Positions 52,097 through 61,628 are shown, counted from the first letter of the stretch. The stretch is DNA of 64,000 nt from Thermoplasmatales archaeon (GCA_014361195.1 JACIWA010000004.1:43500-107499); one strand, 5' to 3'. Notes: generated by a model not told the origin, from the sequence alone. Translations and numbers: made by a program.

Positions 52097-53299
52097 ATGC
52101 TAAGGAAAATATTGAGTGTAAAAGAAGTTGTATCATTTATAAGAGATGCAATTGAAAATGCAAATTTAAACGATATATGGGTTGAAGGGGAGATATCAAA
52201 TTTTAAAGAAGTTTTGGGAATAATATATTTTGACTTAAAGGACGAAGAATCTTTGCTCAGATGCGTTTATTTTGGAAAAAATAAAGAAAATTTGAAAAAT
52301 GGTATGAAAGTTATTGTAAAAGGAGATATTGGAGTATATGAAAAGAAAGGATATTATCAACTATATGTTAAGGAAATAAAAAGCCATGGTGTTGGTGAAT
52401 TATTCATAAAATTTCTGGAGTTAAAAGAAAAATTGAGAAAGGAAGGCCTATTTGATGAAAAATATAAAAAAGAAACTCCAAAGATTCCTTCAAAAATTGC
52501 AATAATAACATCTCCTGATGGGGCGGTTTTACATGATATCCTTAATATAATTTCAAGAAGATTTCCTACAAACATTTTAGTTGCTCCTGTGAGAGTGCAA
52601 GGAGAGGGATGCGAAGAAGAAATAATTAATGCAATAAATGAGATAAATAAAAGGAACGATATTGATTTAATAATTCTGGCCAGGGGCGGGGGGAGCTGGG
52701 AGGATTTGCAGGCATTCAATGAAGAAAAGGTTGCAAGAGCAATCTTCAGCTCGAGAATTCCAATAATTTCTGCAATAGGCCATGAAACAGATTTCACAAT
52801 CTCCGATTTTGTTGCGGACAAGCGGGCAAGCACTCCTTCTGCAGCCGCTGAAATGGCGGTGCCGAGCAGGGAGGAGATTCTTTCCATGCTTGATTTGTTT
52901 TTGAAAAGAATTATAAAAGTTGTTGAAGAAAGGATAAATTTGTATAAGAGAATAATCGATGGGATAATGAAGAGGAAGGCTTTTCTTCATGCGGATGAGC
53001 TAATTCTTGGAAAAGCGGATGAGCTAAATTATAAAATTGAGAAAATAAAGAGTTTATCAAAAATTTATATTGAAAATATGAAAAATATGATAAATATCAG
53101 ATTTGAAATATTAAATGCTCTCAGCCCCTATAATATTTTAAGCAGGGGGTACAGCATATGCTTTAGGGTTAGAGATAATAAAGTATTTAATAGCGTTGAA
53201 GATATAGAAGTAGGAGAAGAAATAAGAATAGTTGTTAAAGATGGTGATGCAAAATGCAGTGTGAAGGAGAAAAAGAAATCGGATTTGAAGAAGCATTGA
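52097..53299 (+). CDS. xseA: Exonuclease VII large subunit
   Basis: A 400-residue XseA. The N-terminal OB fold includes IWVEGEISNFKEVLGIIYFDLKD. The catalytic core has IPSKIAIITSPDGAVLHDIL, LARGGGSWEDLQAFNEEKVARAI, SAIGHETDFTISDFVADKRASTPSAAAE, and the C-terminal LSPYNILSRGYSI. Exonuclease VII degrades single-stranded DNA from both ends, and large subunits bind many small subunits. The enzyme is bacterial in the main; its presence here implies ancient transfer. It overlaps xseB by 46 nt. Confidence 0.94.
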   Translation: MLRKILSVKEVVSFIRDAIENANLNDIWVEGEISNFKEVLGIIYFDLKDEESLLRCVYFGKNKENLKNGMKVIVKGDIGVYEKKGYYQLYVKEIKSHGVGELFIKFLELKEKLRKEGLFDEKYKKETPKIPSKIAIITSPDGAVLHDILNIISRRFPTNILVAPVRVQGEGCEEEIINAINEINKRNDIDLIILARGGGSWEDLQAFNEEKVARAIFSSRIPIISAIGHETDFTISDFVADKRASTPSAAAEMAVPSREEILSMLDLFLKRIIKVVEERINLYKRIIDGIMKRKAFLHADELILGKADELNYKIEKIKSLSKIYIENMKNMINIRFEILNALSPYNILSRGYSICFRVRDNKVFNSVEDIEVGEEIRIVVKDGDAKCSVKEKKKSDLKKH

Positions 53300-53460
53300 A
53301 AAAGCTTGAAGAGATAATAGAGGAGCTTGAAAAAGGAGAGCTATCTCTTGATGAAACAATATCAAAATTTGAAGAAGGAATAAAACTCTGTAAGCTATGC
53401 AAGGAAAAAATAGAGAAAGCGGAGATGAAAATAGAAAAACTTATGGAAGATATAAAATGA
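53254..53460 (+). CDS. xseB: Exonuclease VII small subunit
   Basis: A 68-residue coiled-coil protein: FEEALKKLEEIIEELEKGEL, then SLDETISKFEEGIKLCKLC. This matches the XseB signature (the L-D-E-x-I-x-x-F-E-x-G block) in a normal-length form. It lies with a 46-nt overlap inside the end of xseA, and its TGA overlaps the artA ATG, so both subunits and the sortase are co-translated. Confidence 0.92.
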   Translation: MQCEGEKEIGFEEALKKLEEIIEELEKGELSLDETISKFEEGIKLCKLCKEKIEKAEMKIEKLMEDIK

Positions 53461-54338
53461 GACAATCTTTATTTTTTATTCCTCCAACAATTGCTCTTAT
53501 TTTAGCCCATTTTTTAGTAATAAATCTAAGCATGGAAAGCTTAAATTTTATCACAACTCCCTTCCTTTTCCTATCCCTTTTTATAATTGGAGCAGGATAT
53601 CTCACTGAGAAGAGAATAAAACATGTGATACTCTGCTATGGATGGCTTCTCTTTTCAATTTATTGGGCAACCCAGCCAGAAATTTTATATTATAAGGGAG
53701 AAGGAGACATAGTAAATGCCATCTTTTGCATCGCGGGGGTTTATTTTCTTTCCTATATAGCTTATCATGAATGGCTCTCATATGAGAAAAATGAAGGACT
53801 TCAGAGCTTAAATTTCCTGGCGGGCGCCACCTTCTTTGCGGGCTTGCTATATTTTGTTTTTGAAAAAATTGAAGTAGTGGGAGGGATGCTTATAAAGCTT
53901 GTTGCCCAGCAGACCGCTTCGATAATGAATTTCATTGGCTACAATGTTACCACAGGAGATGTTAGATATGGAATGGTTACCTATGTGCCTGTATATTTTA
54001 ACGGGCATGAAAGTGTTCAGCTTATTCTTGCCTGCACTGGATTGCAATCAATAGCGGTTTTTATTGGTGTCTTCACCGCGATAAATTCAGATTATTCTAA
54101 GAGAATTAAAGGATTTTTGATAACTGTTCCAACAATATATATCCTCAACCTTATAAGAAATGCGGGAGTGATATATGGAATTGAAATCCTGGGAATCAGC
54201 TTTTATTTAATGCATAATGTAATTGGAAAAATTGGCTCTTTGGTTGCTCTTATAATTCTTGCATTCATAACTTTTGATATGGTTCCAGAAGTATATCATA
54301 ATATTTCCGCTTTATTTGATCTGCCAAAGAGAAAATGA
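53457..54338 (+). CDS. artA: Archaeosortase A
   Basis: A 293-residue membrane enzyme that processes and lipid-anchors PGF-CTERM proteins. About eight hydrophobic helices. Catalytic segments: the Cys in LILACTGLQSIAVFIGVFTA, the Arg in LNLIRNAGVIYGIE, and the His in FYLMHNVIGKIGS (the Cys-Arg-His/Arg set of archaeosortases). The ATG overlaps the xseB stop. It is followed in ATGA overlap by a phosphatidylserine-decarboxylase-like gene; in haloarchaea ArtA work is tied to archaetidylserine/archaetidylethanolamine synthesis. None of the exported proteins in this window shows a PGF-CTERM tail, so its substrates lie elsewhere. Confidence 0.9.
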   Translation: MRQSLFFIPPTIALILAHFLVINLSMESLNFITTPFLFLSLFIIGAGYLTEKRIKHVILCYGWLLFSIYWATQPEILYYKGEGDIVNAIFCIAGVYFLSYIAYHEWLSYEKNEGLQSLNFLAGATFFAGLLYFVFEKIEVVGGMLIKLVAQQTASIMNFIGYNVTTGDVRYGMVTYVPVYFNGHESVQLILACTGLQSIAVFIGVFTAINSDYSKRIKGFLITVPTIYILNLIRNAGVIYGIEILGISFYLMHNVIGKIGSLVALIILAFITFDMVPEVYHNISALFDLPKRK

Positions 54339-54934
54339 TAGCAAAAAAATGCTTTCATATAGCATTCCTCCCCATTCCTTTTTTAATTCTCTCTCTTTTC
54401 CTCTCAAAATTTTATTCAGTTTTTGGATATATTTTTCTCCTCCTTCTTTTATTGCAGGCTTTCTTTATTTTCTTCTTCAGAGATTTAAAAAGAGAAATTC
54501 AGGATGGAATAGTTTCTCCCGCTGATGGGAAAATAATTGAAAATGAGGGAAAAATCTCAATTTTTATGAGTTTGTTTGACATGCATGTTAATCTGATGCC
54601 ATACGATGGAAAAATATCAAAAATTAGAAGGCATGAAGGAAAGCATTGTCTTGCTTTTCGCAACGCAGAAAAAAATGAGAAGCTGGAAATTGAGATAGAT
54701 AGCGATATTGGAAAAATAAGGATTTTTCAGATTGCGGGCTTCTTTGCAAGGAGAATTGTGCCTTATGTGAAGGAAGGAGATTTTTTGAAAAAGGGAGAAA
54801 AGATAGGAATAATAAGATTTGGCTCGAGAGTTGAGTTGATATTGCCGGAAAATTGTAAGATAATTGTTGAAAAAGAAAAAAAAGTTAAAGCGGGAGAAAG
54901 AATAGCGGTAACAAAATATAAAAATTCCTCATGA
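54335..54934 (+). CDS. Phosphatidylserine decarboxylase-like (archaetidylserine decarboxylase)
   Basis: A 199-residue short-form Psd protein. Two hydrophobic N-terminal helices are followed by GIVSPADGKIIENEGK, ISIFMSLFDMHVNLMPYDG, RNAEKNEKLEIEI, IFQIAGFFARRIVPYV and the self-cleavage region FGSRVELILP, where the Ser becomes the pyruvoyl group. Expected reaction: decarboxylation of archaetidylserine to archaetidylethanolamine. Its overlap with artA suggests that lipid head-group supply is coupled to lipid anchoring of surface proteins. Confidence 0.87.
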   Translation: MIAKKCFHIAFLPIPFLILSLFLSKFYSVFGYIFLLLLLLQAFFIFFFRDLKREIQDGIVSPADGKIIENEGKISIFMSLFDMHVNLMPYDGKISKIRRHEGKHCLAFRNAEKNEKLEIEIDSDIGKIRIFQIAGFFARRIVPYVKEGDFLKKGEKIGIIRFGSRVELILPENCKIIVEKEKKVKAGERIAVTKYKNSS

Positions 54935-54943
54935 TTTCCTACC

Positions 54944-56008
54944 ATGAAATTACTGGAGCATCAGGGAAAGGAGCTTTTCAGAAGCTATGGTATTCCTGTA
55001 CCAGAAGGCAAAGTTATTGAAAGAAAAGAAGAGCTAAAAGATATAGCCATCCTATTCCCCTGGGTATTAAAGGCACAGGTTCTCGTCGGCGGAAGGGGCA
55101 AGGCGGGCGGAATAAAAGTTGCGAATGATCTGCGGGAGGCGGAAATAATTTTTGATGAAATGATTTCTAAAGGAGTAAAAGGTGAGAGGGTAAGGAAAAT
55201 TCTTGTTGAAGAAAAAATAAGAATAGAGAAGGAGTATTATCTGAGTTTTTTTATTGACAGGAGCAGTAAGCAATATCTTATGATGTTCTGCGGTGAGGGA
55301 GGGGTGGATATTGAAAGTATTGCGGAAAAAGTTAGGAAAGTATATATAAATCCATTTATGGGCTTGCAAAACTATCAGCTGAGAAAAATTCCTCAAGAAG
55401 CAAGAGAAATTGCAAAAAATTTGTTTAAACTTTTTGTTGAGAAAGATTGTGAGCTCGCGGAAATAAATCCATTGATAATCTCTGATGGCAAGGCGATAGC
55501 GGGAGATGCAAAAATAATTGTTGATAACAATGCAATATACCGCCATCCTGAGCTTCCAAAGGAGTTTGTTGAGCTATCTCCTCTTGAAAAGGAGGCAAGG
55601 GAAAAGGGCATTGCATTTGTTCAGCTCGAGGGATGCATAGGAGTCATTGCAAATGGAGCGGGATTAACGATGGCAACACTTGATGCAATAAATGAATTTA
55701 GCGGAAAAGGAGGAGTATTTCTTGATTTGGGAGGAACAGATGATGTGGAAAAGGTGAAGCAGGCGTTTGAGCTGATGGCAAAAGCAAATCAGAAAGCAAT
55801 ATTAGTGAATCTATTTGGTGGAATAACGAAATGCGATACTGTTGCTAAGGGAATTGTTGAATTTATGAAGGAAAAGAAGATTAGCCAGCCAGTTGTTGCA
55901 AGAATTAAGGGAATAAATGAAGAAGAAGCGAGGAAAATGCTTAAAGATTATGTTATAACCATTGACTCTTTTGAAGAAGCTGCTAAAAAGGTTGTTGAGG
56001 TGAGTTAA
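54944..56008 (+). CDS. sucC: Succinyl-CoA synthetase (ADP-forming), beta subunit
   Basis: A 354-residue ATP-grasp subunit. The N-terminus is [20 protein letters not shown], with the nucleotide-binding [20 protein letters not shown], metal-binding ELAEINPLI and, in the C-terminal flavodoxin-like half, [35 protein letters not shown] and [16 protein letters not shown]. Somewhat shorter than the bacterial enzyme. With SucD it converts succinyl-CoA to succinate with ATP formation, or acts in the reverse, biosynthetic direction. One base separates its stop from sucD. Confidence 0.94.
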   Translation: MKLLEHQGKELFRSYGIPVPEGKVIERKEELKDIAILFPWVLKAQVLVGGRGKAGGIKVANDLREAEIIFDEMISKGVKGERVRKILVEEKIRIEKEYYLSFFIDRSSKQYLMMFCGEGGVDIESIAEKVRKVYINPFMGLQNYQLRKIPQEAREIAKNLFKLFVEKDCELAEINPLIISDGKAIAGDAKIIVDNNAIYRHPELPKEFVELSPLEKEAREKGIAFVQLEGCIGVIANGAGLTMATLDAINEFSGKGGVFLDLGGTDDVEKVKQAFELMAKANQKAILVNLFGGITKCDTVAKGIVEFMKEKKISQPVVARIKGINEEEARKMLKDYVITIDSFEEAAKKVVEVS

Positions 56009-56009
56009 A

Positions 56010-56882
56010 ATGGCAATATGGGCGGATGAAAAAGTGAGGTTACTTGTTCAGGGAATAACAGGACACCAAGGAAAATTTCATACAAAAGCAATGAAGGAAT
56101 TTGGAACAAATATAGTTGCGGGAGTTACTCCTGGAAAAGGAGGCGTAACAGTTGAAGGAGTTAAGGTTTATGATACTGTTGAAGAAGCAATGGAAATGAA
56201 GCCAAATGCAAGCATTATTTTTGTCCCAGTCCCTTATGCATTTGATGCGGTAATTGAAGCGATTGATGTGGGCTTAAATTTAGTTGTTGTGATAACTGAA
56301 AATATACCTTTCCATGATTCAATAAAGTTTGTAAATTATGCAAAATATAAAAAAGCTATTCTTATCGGCCCGAATTGTCCAGGAATTGTTTCTCCAGGGA
56401 AAACAAAAATTGGGATATTTCCGAATCATATTTTCAAAAAGGGAAATGTGGGAGTTGCTTCCCGCTCCGGCACACTTACATATGAAATAGTGAATGAGCT
56501 GAGCATGGCGGGAATTGGTCAATCAACATGCGTCGGCCTGGGAGGAGATCCAATTACTGGAAAAAATTTTATTGATGCCCTTGATGCTTTTGAAAGAGAT
56601 GAGGAAACAGAGGCAATTGTTCTTGTTGGAGAGATAGGCGGAACTGCAGAGGAGGAAGCAGCTGAATTTATAGAGAAAAAGATAAGCAAGCCAGTATATG
56701 CATATATAGCGGGGAGGAGTGCTCCTGAGGGCAAGAGGATGGGGCATGCGGGAGCAATAATATCGGGTGGAAAAGGGACCGCTGAATCAAAGATAAGGGC
56801 GTTTAAAAAAGCTGGTGTTAAAGTAGCTCGCTTTCCAAGTGAGATAGCAAAAATGATAAAAGATGATAAGGAAGTTTGGTGA
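56010..56882 (+). CDS. sucD: Succinyl-CoA synthetase, alpha subunit
   Basis: A 290-residue subunit. CoA-binding fold near residues 10-40 ([15 protein letters not shown]), [36 protein letters not shown], then [46 protein letters not shown], and the phosphohistidine segment [22 protein letters not shown] (His in GHAGA). Full length. The last 20 nt overlap the gamma-carbonic-anhydrase-like gene. Confidence 0.95.
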   Translation: MAIWADEKVRLLVQGITGHQGKFHTKAMKEFGTNIVAGVTPGKGGVTVEGVKVYDTVEEAMEMKPNASIIFVPVPYAFDAVIEAIDVGLNLVVVITENIPFHDSIKFVNYAKYKKAILIGPNCPGIVSPGKTKIGIFPNHIFKKGNVGVASRSGTLTYEIVNELSMAGIGQSTCVGLGGDPITGKNFIDALDAFERDEETEAIVLVGEIGGTAEEEAAEFIEKKISKPVYAYIAGRSAPEGKRMGHAGAIISGGKGTAESKIRAFKKAGVKVARFPSEIAKMIKDDKEVW

Positions 56883-57357
56883 AAAATATCCGAAAATAAG
56901 TAAATTTGCAATTGTTGATGAAAATGCATTGATAATTGGGGATGTTTTTATTGACGATTTTGCAAATATATGGCCCCATGCCTTGCTTCGCGCAACAGAT
57001 GAAAAAATTTTTATAGGAAAAAAGAGTGCAGTGCTAGATAAATCCTTTATTGAATCCCCTGAAGAAGTTAGAGTTGGGGAAGGTAGCATAATATCTCACG
57101 GTGCGATTATTCATGGTAGCAAAATAGGCAAAAATGTTTTAGTTGGAATAGGAGCGATTGTTCTTGAAGCGGAAATTGGAGATAACTGTATAATTGCATC
57201 TGGAAGTGTTGTCAAGGAAGATGCGGAAAAAAATTCCTTTGTTGCAGGGGTACCAGGGAAAGTAATAAGAGAAGTTACGATAGAGGAGATTGAAAAAAAT
57301 AAAAGAATTTGTGAGGAAATGTATAATAAGGCTAAATTGTTAAATGAACATGATTGA
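56863..57357 (+). CDS. Gamma-carbonic-anhydrase-like left-handed beta-helix protein
   Basis: A 164-residue hexapeptide-repeat protein, with [69 protein letters not shown] and a C-terminal helix. Gamma-carbonic anhydrases use three His from neighbouring subunits; the two in the SHGAIIHG region are present, but the usual first one (in an N-x-Q-D-x-x-x-x-H run) is not, as the sequence reads [11 protein letters not shown]. The enzyme activity is therefore doubtful, and the fold may serve another acyl or metal function. Both neighbours overlap it. Confidence 0.72.
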   Translation: MIRKFGEKYPKISKFAIVDENALIIGDVFIDDFANIWPHALLRATDEKIFIGKKSAVLDKSFIESPEEVRVGEGSIISHGAIIHGSKIGKNVLVGIGAIVLEAEIGDNCIIASGSVVKEDAEKNSFVAGVPGKVIREVTIEEIEKNKRICEEMYNKAKLLNEHD

Positions 57358-57955
57358 AATTAACGGGAAAAAAATTTATTTATTGCCAGTTATAAGAGGG
57401 CTTGCGGGAGAGGGGGAAAAAGTAAAAAAATCATTTTATGAGATAAATCCAGATTGTATTGCTATAGTTACTGCGGATGAGGATTTAAAGCTAATTGGGG
57501 AAAAAATTGAGGAAGCTAGCATGCCAATAGAATACCAGTATTATCTTCTTCATCTTTCGAGATATGGAGAAATTGCAATTCCTCCACAAGATATAATTGT
57601 TGCGGATGAAATCTCAAAGAAAGAAAAAATTCCGCTATTTGCAGTTGATATGAATGATGATGAATACATGGAAAAATTTGTTGAGTACATTTCTCTATTC
57701 TCGCTAATAAGATATTCAAGAAAAGTCAAAAGGTTGGCAAAAAAGAAATTTAATGCGAAAAATGCGGAGGAATTTGTTGTGATGTGGGAAAAAGAAATAA
57801 CTTCTATCAAATCCTTTAAAAAACTTGAAGAGGAAAGAGAAAATAAAATTGCTGAAAAAATCCTTAACTTATGCAATAAATATGAAAAATTGCTTGTTAT
57901 AATACAATTTGAAAAATATGGAGCAATTTTAGAGAAATTGAAAAACAAGAAATAG
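57344..57955 (+). CDS. Conserved-looking protein of unknown function
   Basis: A 203-residue soluble protein that starts 14 nt inside the preceding gene. Its beginning (KIYLLPVIRGLAGEGEKVKKSFYEINPDCIAIVTADED) distantly resembles the TraB/GumN-like fold, but the key motifs of that family are absent or changed, so I do not assign it. The C-terminal half is a run of charged helices (SRKVKRLAKKKFNAKNAEE, KSFKKLEEERENKIAEKIL). It probably belongs to the sucC-sucD-gamma-CA transcription unit. Confidence 0.5.
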   Translation: MNMIEINGKKIYLLPVIRGLAGEGEKVKKSFYEINPDCIAIVTADEDLKLIGEKIEEASMPIEYQYYLLHLSRYGEIAIPPQDIIVADEISKKEKIPLFAVDMNDDEYMEKFVEYISLFSLIRYSRKVKRLAKKKFNAKNAEEFVVMWEKEITSIKSFKKLEEERENKIAEKILNLCNKYEKLLVIIQFEKYGAILEKLKNKK

Positions 57956-57993
57956 GTTAGAAAGGTATAAAAAACTCTGAGTATTACCAAAAC

Positions 57994-59295
57994 ATGAGAA
58001 AAAGAGTAATAATAATGGGTGCTGCAGGAAGAGATTTCCACAACTTTAATGTTTTTTATAGAGATAATGAAGAATACGAGATTGTTGCATTTACCGCAGC
58101 ACAAATTCCAAACATATCTGGAAGGAAATATCCTTCTCAACTTGCAGGAAGGCTCTACCCTAATGGAATTCCAATTTATGAGGAGGAAAAATTGCCAGAA
58201 TTAATTAAAGAGTACAATGTTGATGAGGTTGTATTTTCATATACAGATGTAGCATATAAAGAAGTTATGAATAAATGCGCAATAGCAAATTCCGCAGGCG
58301 CAGATTTTGTTTTACTCAGCCCTTTCCATACAATGCTTAAATCAAGCAAGCCAGTCATTGCAATATGCGCGGTTAGAACCGGCTGTGGAAAATCTCAATT
58401 CTCCAGAAAAATTTTTGAAATCTTATCTGAGAAAAAGAAGGTTGTTGCGGTTCGTCATCCAATGCCATATGGTGATTTAGTGAAGCAAAGGTGCCAGAGA
58501 TTTGCAAGCTATGAAGATTTAGACAGGCATGAATGCACAATTGAAGAAAGAGAAGAGTATGAGCCATATATAGATATGCACGGAGTTGTTTATGCGGGCG
58601 TAGATTATGGAGAAATATTGAGAAAGGCGGAGGAAGAAGCGGATATTATAATATGGGACGGAGGAAATAACGATTTTCCTTTTTACAAACCGGATTTGCA
58701 CATAGTTATTGCAGATCCTCATAGAGCGGGGCATGAGGTTTCATATTATGCTGGAGAGATAAATGCCAGGATGGCTGATTATGTAATAATAAACAAAGTA
58801 GATACCGCAAATAGAGAAGATGTTGAAAAAGTTAAAAATAATATAAAAATGATAAATCATAGGGCAAAGATAATTGAAGCTGAGTCGCCAATTAGAGTAG
58901 AAGGAAAAATTGAAGGTAAAAAAGCTCTTGTAGTTGAGGATGGTCCCACTATTACTCACGGAGAAATGAAATATGGAGCAGCAACCATAGTTGCTGAAAA
59001 GTTAGGATTGGAAATAGTTGATGCAAAGAAATATGCAGTTGGTTCAATACTTGAAACATATAAAAAATATCCTCATTTAGAAAAGGTTTTACCAGCTATG
59101 GGATATGGAAAGAGCCAGATAGAGGAGCTTGAGGAAACCATAAACTCAGCAGATTGTGACTTTGTTCTTTCTGCAACACCAATTAATCTAGAAAGAGTGC
59201 TGAATGTTAATAAAAAAATAGTTAGAGTGAGGTATGGAGTGGGTGAAAAAGCAGAGAAAGAGTTGAGAATAATACTCAAAAAATTTATGGATTAA
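57994..59295 (+). CDS. Cyclic 2,3-diphosphoglycerate synthetase family protein
   Basis: A 433-residue protein: VIIMGAAGRDFHNFNVFYRD at the N-terminus, P-loop RTGCGKSQ (128-135), VRHPMPYGDLVKQRCQRFAS, IIIWDGGNNDFPFYKPDLHIVI (Walker B-like), and INKVDTANREDVEKV (resembling an N-K-x-D). In methanogens and thermophiles the family makes the thermoprotectant cyclic 2,3-diphosphoglycerate from 2,3-BPG with ATP, but its wider distribution suggests other roles. This homologue has the typical length and all visible binding motifs. Convergent AdoMet synthetase overlaps its last four bases. Confidence 0.85.
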   Translation: MRKRVIIMGAAGRDFHNFNVFYRDNEEYEIVAFTAAQIPNISGRKYPSQLAGRLYPNGIPIYEEEKLPELIKEYNVDEVVFSYTDVAYKEVMNKCAIANSAGADFVLLSPFHTMLKSSKPVIAICAVRTGCGKSQFSRKIFEILSEKKKVVAVRHPMPYGDLVKQRCQRFASYEDLDRHECTIEEREEYEPYIDMHGVVYAGVDYGEILRKAEEEADIIIWDGGNNDFPFYKPDLHIVIADPHRAGHEVSYYAGEINARMADYVIINKVDTANREDVEKVKNNIKMINHRAKIIEAESPIRVEGKIEGKKALVVEDGPTITHGEMKYGAATIVAEKLGLEIVDAKKYAVGSILETYKKYPHLEKVLPAMGYGKSQIEELEETINSADCDFVLSATPINLERVLNVNKKIVRVRYGVGEKAEKELRIILKKFMD

Positions 59296-60458
59296 AAAAC
59301 ATTTATTTTTCCTTCTAATATATCTACATGCAGATTCAGCATTTTCTCCATGTGATCCTTGACTATTTCCTCAACCCCAGAATCTACTTTTCCACCAACA
59401 ATTCCTATACTAACCGCTTGAGGCTCAGTTATTGGCTTGCCTATCTGAGAAACCATTTTAACATATACTTCTTCTATGTTATAATTCCTTGCAATTTCCT
59501 CCGCTATTCTGTGAGAACATATGTTATAAAGTTTCCCAACATGTGTTACTGGATTTTTTCCAGCAGCTGCCTCAAGCGAAACAGGGCGGTTTGGTGTTAT
59601 AAGACCATTTACCCTATTCCCTCTTCCAACAGAGCCATCATCGCCATTTTCCATTGATAAACCAGTTACTGTTAAATAAAAAATTTTTTTTTCATAGTCA
59701 TCTGCGGTATTTATGGCGAGAGTTATTTCTTTTTCAGTGAATTTTCTTGAAAAATCAAGCAATTCCTCCGCAATTTCCTCCTTTACACTTATGTAGTGGT
59801 CCGCATTTGGAATATATTTATCCACCATTGCAATAGCAACAGTTACATTTATCTTATTCCCTGTTCTGCAGCTCATAACCTTAACATCTTCTCCTATCTC
59901 AGGAAATCTTTTTTTAAGTGTTATATTTATATATCTTTCCATCTGATAGGTTAATTTTTCTGTCTCGGTTAAGGGAGCAAAACCAGTTCCAATTGATGTA
60001 TCATTTGCAAGCCTCTTGCGAGGGTCATAAACACTTTTTAAATCCTGACTTCCTTCCCATATCTTGCAGTCAAGCATTACATCAGTGTCTGCGTTCAAAT
60101 TCGGAAAATTCTTCTCAAGATATTCATGTGCTGACCTAACCGCAATTGCTCTTATGGGCAATCTTTTATTTCCAACCATAGCGGTTGCTCTTCCAACAAG
60201 GAGGATATAGACAGGCTCTATTATTACTCCTCCTCCAAATTTGGGCTGGCTCTGCCCGCCGACAATCTGGCATTCATCTGTGTTGTGGTGCATTATGTAG
60301 CCAAAATTTTGCAAATACTCCTTACAAAGAGCTCGTGATACATTTTCCGCAAGGGCATCCGCCACCGAATCAGGATGACCTATCCCTTTTCTTTCAACAA
60401 TTTCTACTTTCTGGTCTTTTACTGGCACACTATTAAGATTTTCAATGAATATGTTCAT
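59292..60458 (-). CDS. mat: S-adenosylmethionine synthetase, archaeal type
   Basis: A 388-residue archaeal MAT forming SAM from methionine and ATP. Segments: VERKGIGHPDSVADALAENVS, the MHHNTDECQIVGGQ run, VGRATAMVGNKRLPIRAIAV, NLNADTDVMLDCKIWEGS, DTSIGTGFAPLTETEKL, GRGNRVNGLITPNRPVSLEAAAGKNPVTHVGKLYN. This divergent enzyme is distinct from bacterial MetK. The ATG is at 60458, and the MITE begins 43 nt upstream of it, close enough to touch the promoter region. Confidence 0.94.
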   Translation of the reverse strand: MNIFIENLNSVPVKDQKVEIVERKGIGHPDSVADALAENVSRALCKEYLQNFGYIMHHNTDECQIVGGQSQPKFGGGVIIEPVYILLVGRATAMVGNKRLPIRAIAVRSAHEYLEKNFPNLNADTDVMLDCKIWEGSQDLKSVYDPRKRLANDTSIGTGFAPLTETEKLTYQMERYINITLKKRFPEIGEDVKVMSCRTGNKINVTVAIAMVDKYIPNADHYISVKEEIAEELLDFSRKFTEKEITLAINTADDYEKKIFYLTVTGLSMENGDDGSVGRGNRVNGLITPNRPVSLEAAAGKNPVTHVGKLYNICSHRIAEEIARNYNIEEVYVKMVSQIGKPITEPQAVSIGIVGGKVDSGVEEIVKDHMEKMLNLHVDILEGKINVF

Positions 60459-60500
60459 AAAGTTGGATAATAAAGATATACTTATATTTTTTTCTTAACC

Positions 60501-60634
60501 TGCTTTGTTGCATAATTAAGCAATTTTCAGTCTTTCATTTAATCTATGTTTTTATTTTTTAGATTTGTCTTTTCATTGTTTCCATCCCAAGAGTAAATAG
60601 ATTTAGGCTATTTTAATAGTTATGCAATAAAGCA
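60501..60634 (+). mobile_element. MITE copy, 134 bp
   Basis: It starts TGCTTTGTTGCATAATTA and ends TTATGCAATAAAGCA, an inverted repeat of about 18 bp with two mismatches. The block TTTCCATCCCAAGAGTAAAT (60580-60599) is identical to the right end of the decayed IS at 63.5 kb. No coding capacity. It lies just upstream of the mat start. Confidence 0.87.
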
Positions 60635-61046
60635 TGTGATGCGCCATGATCTCGTTTCCCCCCAAACTATTAGGAGAACAAGCCTCCTAGCACCCAGTTC
60701 CGTAATGGGAGATACGTGGTTCGCGCCAACAACAACTTGATTTCTTCCTCGATTAAATCCAGGAAATCCTCGAATGTCAGTGTGTTTCGGCTTTCGCTTA
60801 CGCCCTGTTTTCGTTCTCGAAAACACGACCATTTCATGCTTACCCATTATATTCTGGAGTAGCATCAATTTGCCGTCGAAGGTTTTGCGACTACTGAATA
60901 TAGCTAAGTTAAAGGGTGTACGAACTCGTCATATTGAGATTAGAAAGCATTTTGTGGTCAGAATGGCGTTTTGACGAATTTTCTGAAAAGTAGGTACCTC
61001 AAAAAACACAAACGTTTAGATAAAACAATACCCTACTAGTTATAAC
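60635..61046. other. Gap between MITE and methyltransferase genes
   Basis: About 410 bp without a supported gene. The base composition is closer to the GC-richer methyltransferase genes than to the chromosome around it. A plus-strand frame stays open from about 60774 to 60974, but its product (FGFRLRPVFVLENTTIS onward) resembles nothing I recognise and it has no ribosome-binding site. Probably debris of an acquired segment. Confidence 0.3.
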
Positions 61047-61628
61047 TCAACGACGAGCGAAACGGGGGACAATATCCAAATTGGCGGCGAGGAGTGCTTC
61101 TACGGGGTGAACACCATTAATAATATCACAGAACAGCGAAATAGCTAACTGACTTCCTAATCTACCCTCGGGAACTTTGACCCCTGCTTCTTGGCACTTT
61201 TTATCTAACTGTTCCTGCAGTGATTTTGGGCGTCCGCCAAAGTTTATGTCTTCTTGCTCAAGTATCCATCCAACTGCATAGAGAATGTAATCCAGATCGT
61301 AACCAACCAGACCCTCAGTTCGTGGAGTAAATTCCTCTATTACTCGTTTTACGTCTTTTCCATGCCAAACTTCTATGATTGCTTTAAACACATCTTTGGC
61401 TTTCTCTTTGTTTTGACATAATTTGCCAAAAAAATCAATAGCAAAATGAGCATATTTAGGGGTGTAAAAACGTTGTAGCTCAGGGTTAGTCACTGTTCTA
61501 ACTTTAAAGTCTTTATCAGATTTCGTGTTCTTTGTTTTGACAAGTATCCATCCATTCCGGAGTTCAACGACTTCAAGAATTTCCCTCCTACCCTTGCCCC
61601 TACCAAGATATTCACCAACTTTAAGCAT
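61047..61628 (-). CDS. Unknown protein coupled to a DNA methyltransferase
   Basis: A 193-residue soluble protein beginning MLKVGEYLGRGKGRREILEV. A basic stretch follows (GWILVKTKNTKSDKDFKVRT), then helices, and it ends LAANLDIVPRFARR. It overlaps the methyltransferase end by 8 nt. In such a pair the partner is often the restriction endonuclease, yet no PD-(D/E)xK, HNH or GIY-YIG motif is evident. It could be a nuclease of unfamiliar fold, a specificity factor or a regulator. Higher GC than the chromosome and position between MITE and IS ends suggest acquisition with the methyltransferase. Confidence 0.6.
   Translation of the reverse strand: MLKVGEYLGRGKGRREILEVVELRNGWILVKTKNTKSDKDFKVRTVTNPELQRFYTPKYAHFAIDFFGKLCQNKEKAKDVFKAIIEVWHGKDVKRVIEEFTPRTEGLVGYDLDYILYAVGWILEQEDINFGGRPKSLQEQLDKKCQEAGVKVPEGRLGSQLAISLFCDIINGVHPVEALLAANLDIVPRFARR

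Noticed and set aside
60620..60868. 82-codon minus-strand frame next to the MITE
   Set aside because: Runs into the MITE end, has no ribosome-binding site and no recognisable protein features.
60774..60974. 66-codon plus-strand frame
   Set aside because: No homology features, no promoter or ribosome-binding site; listed only as gap content.
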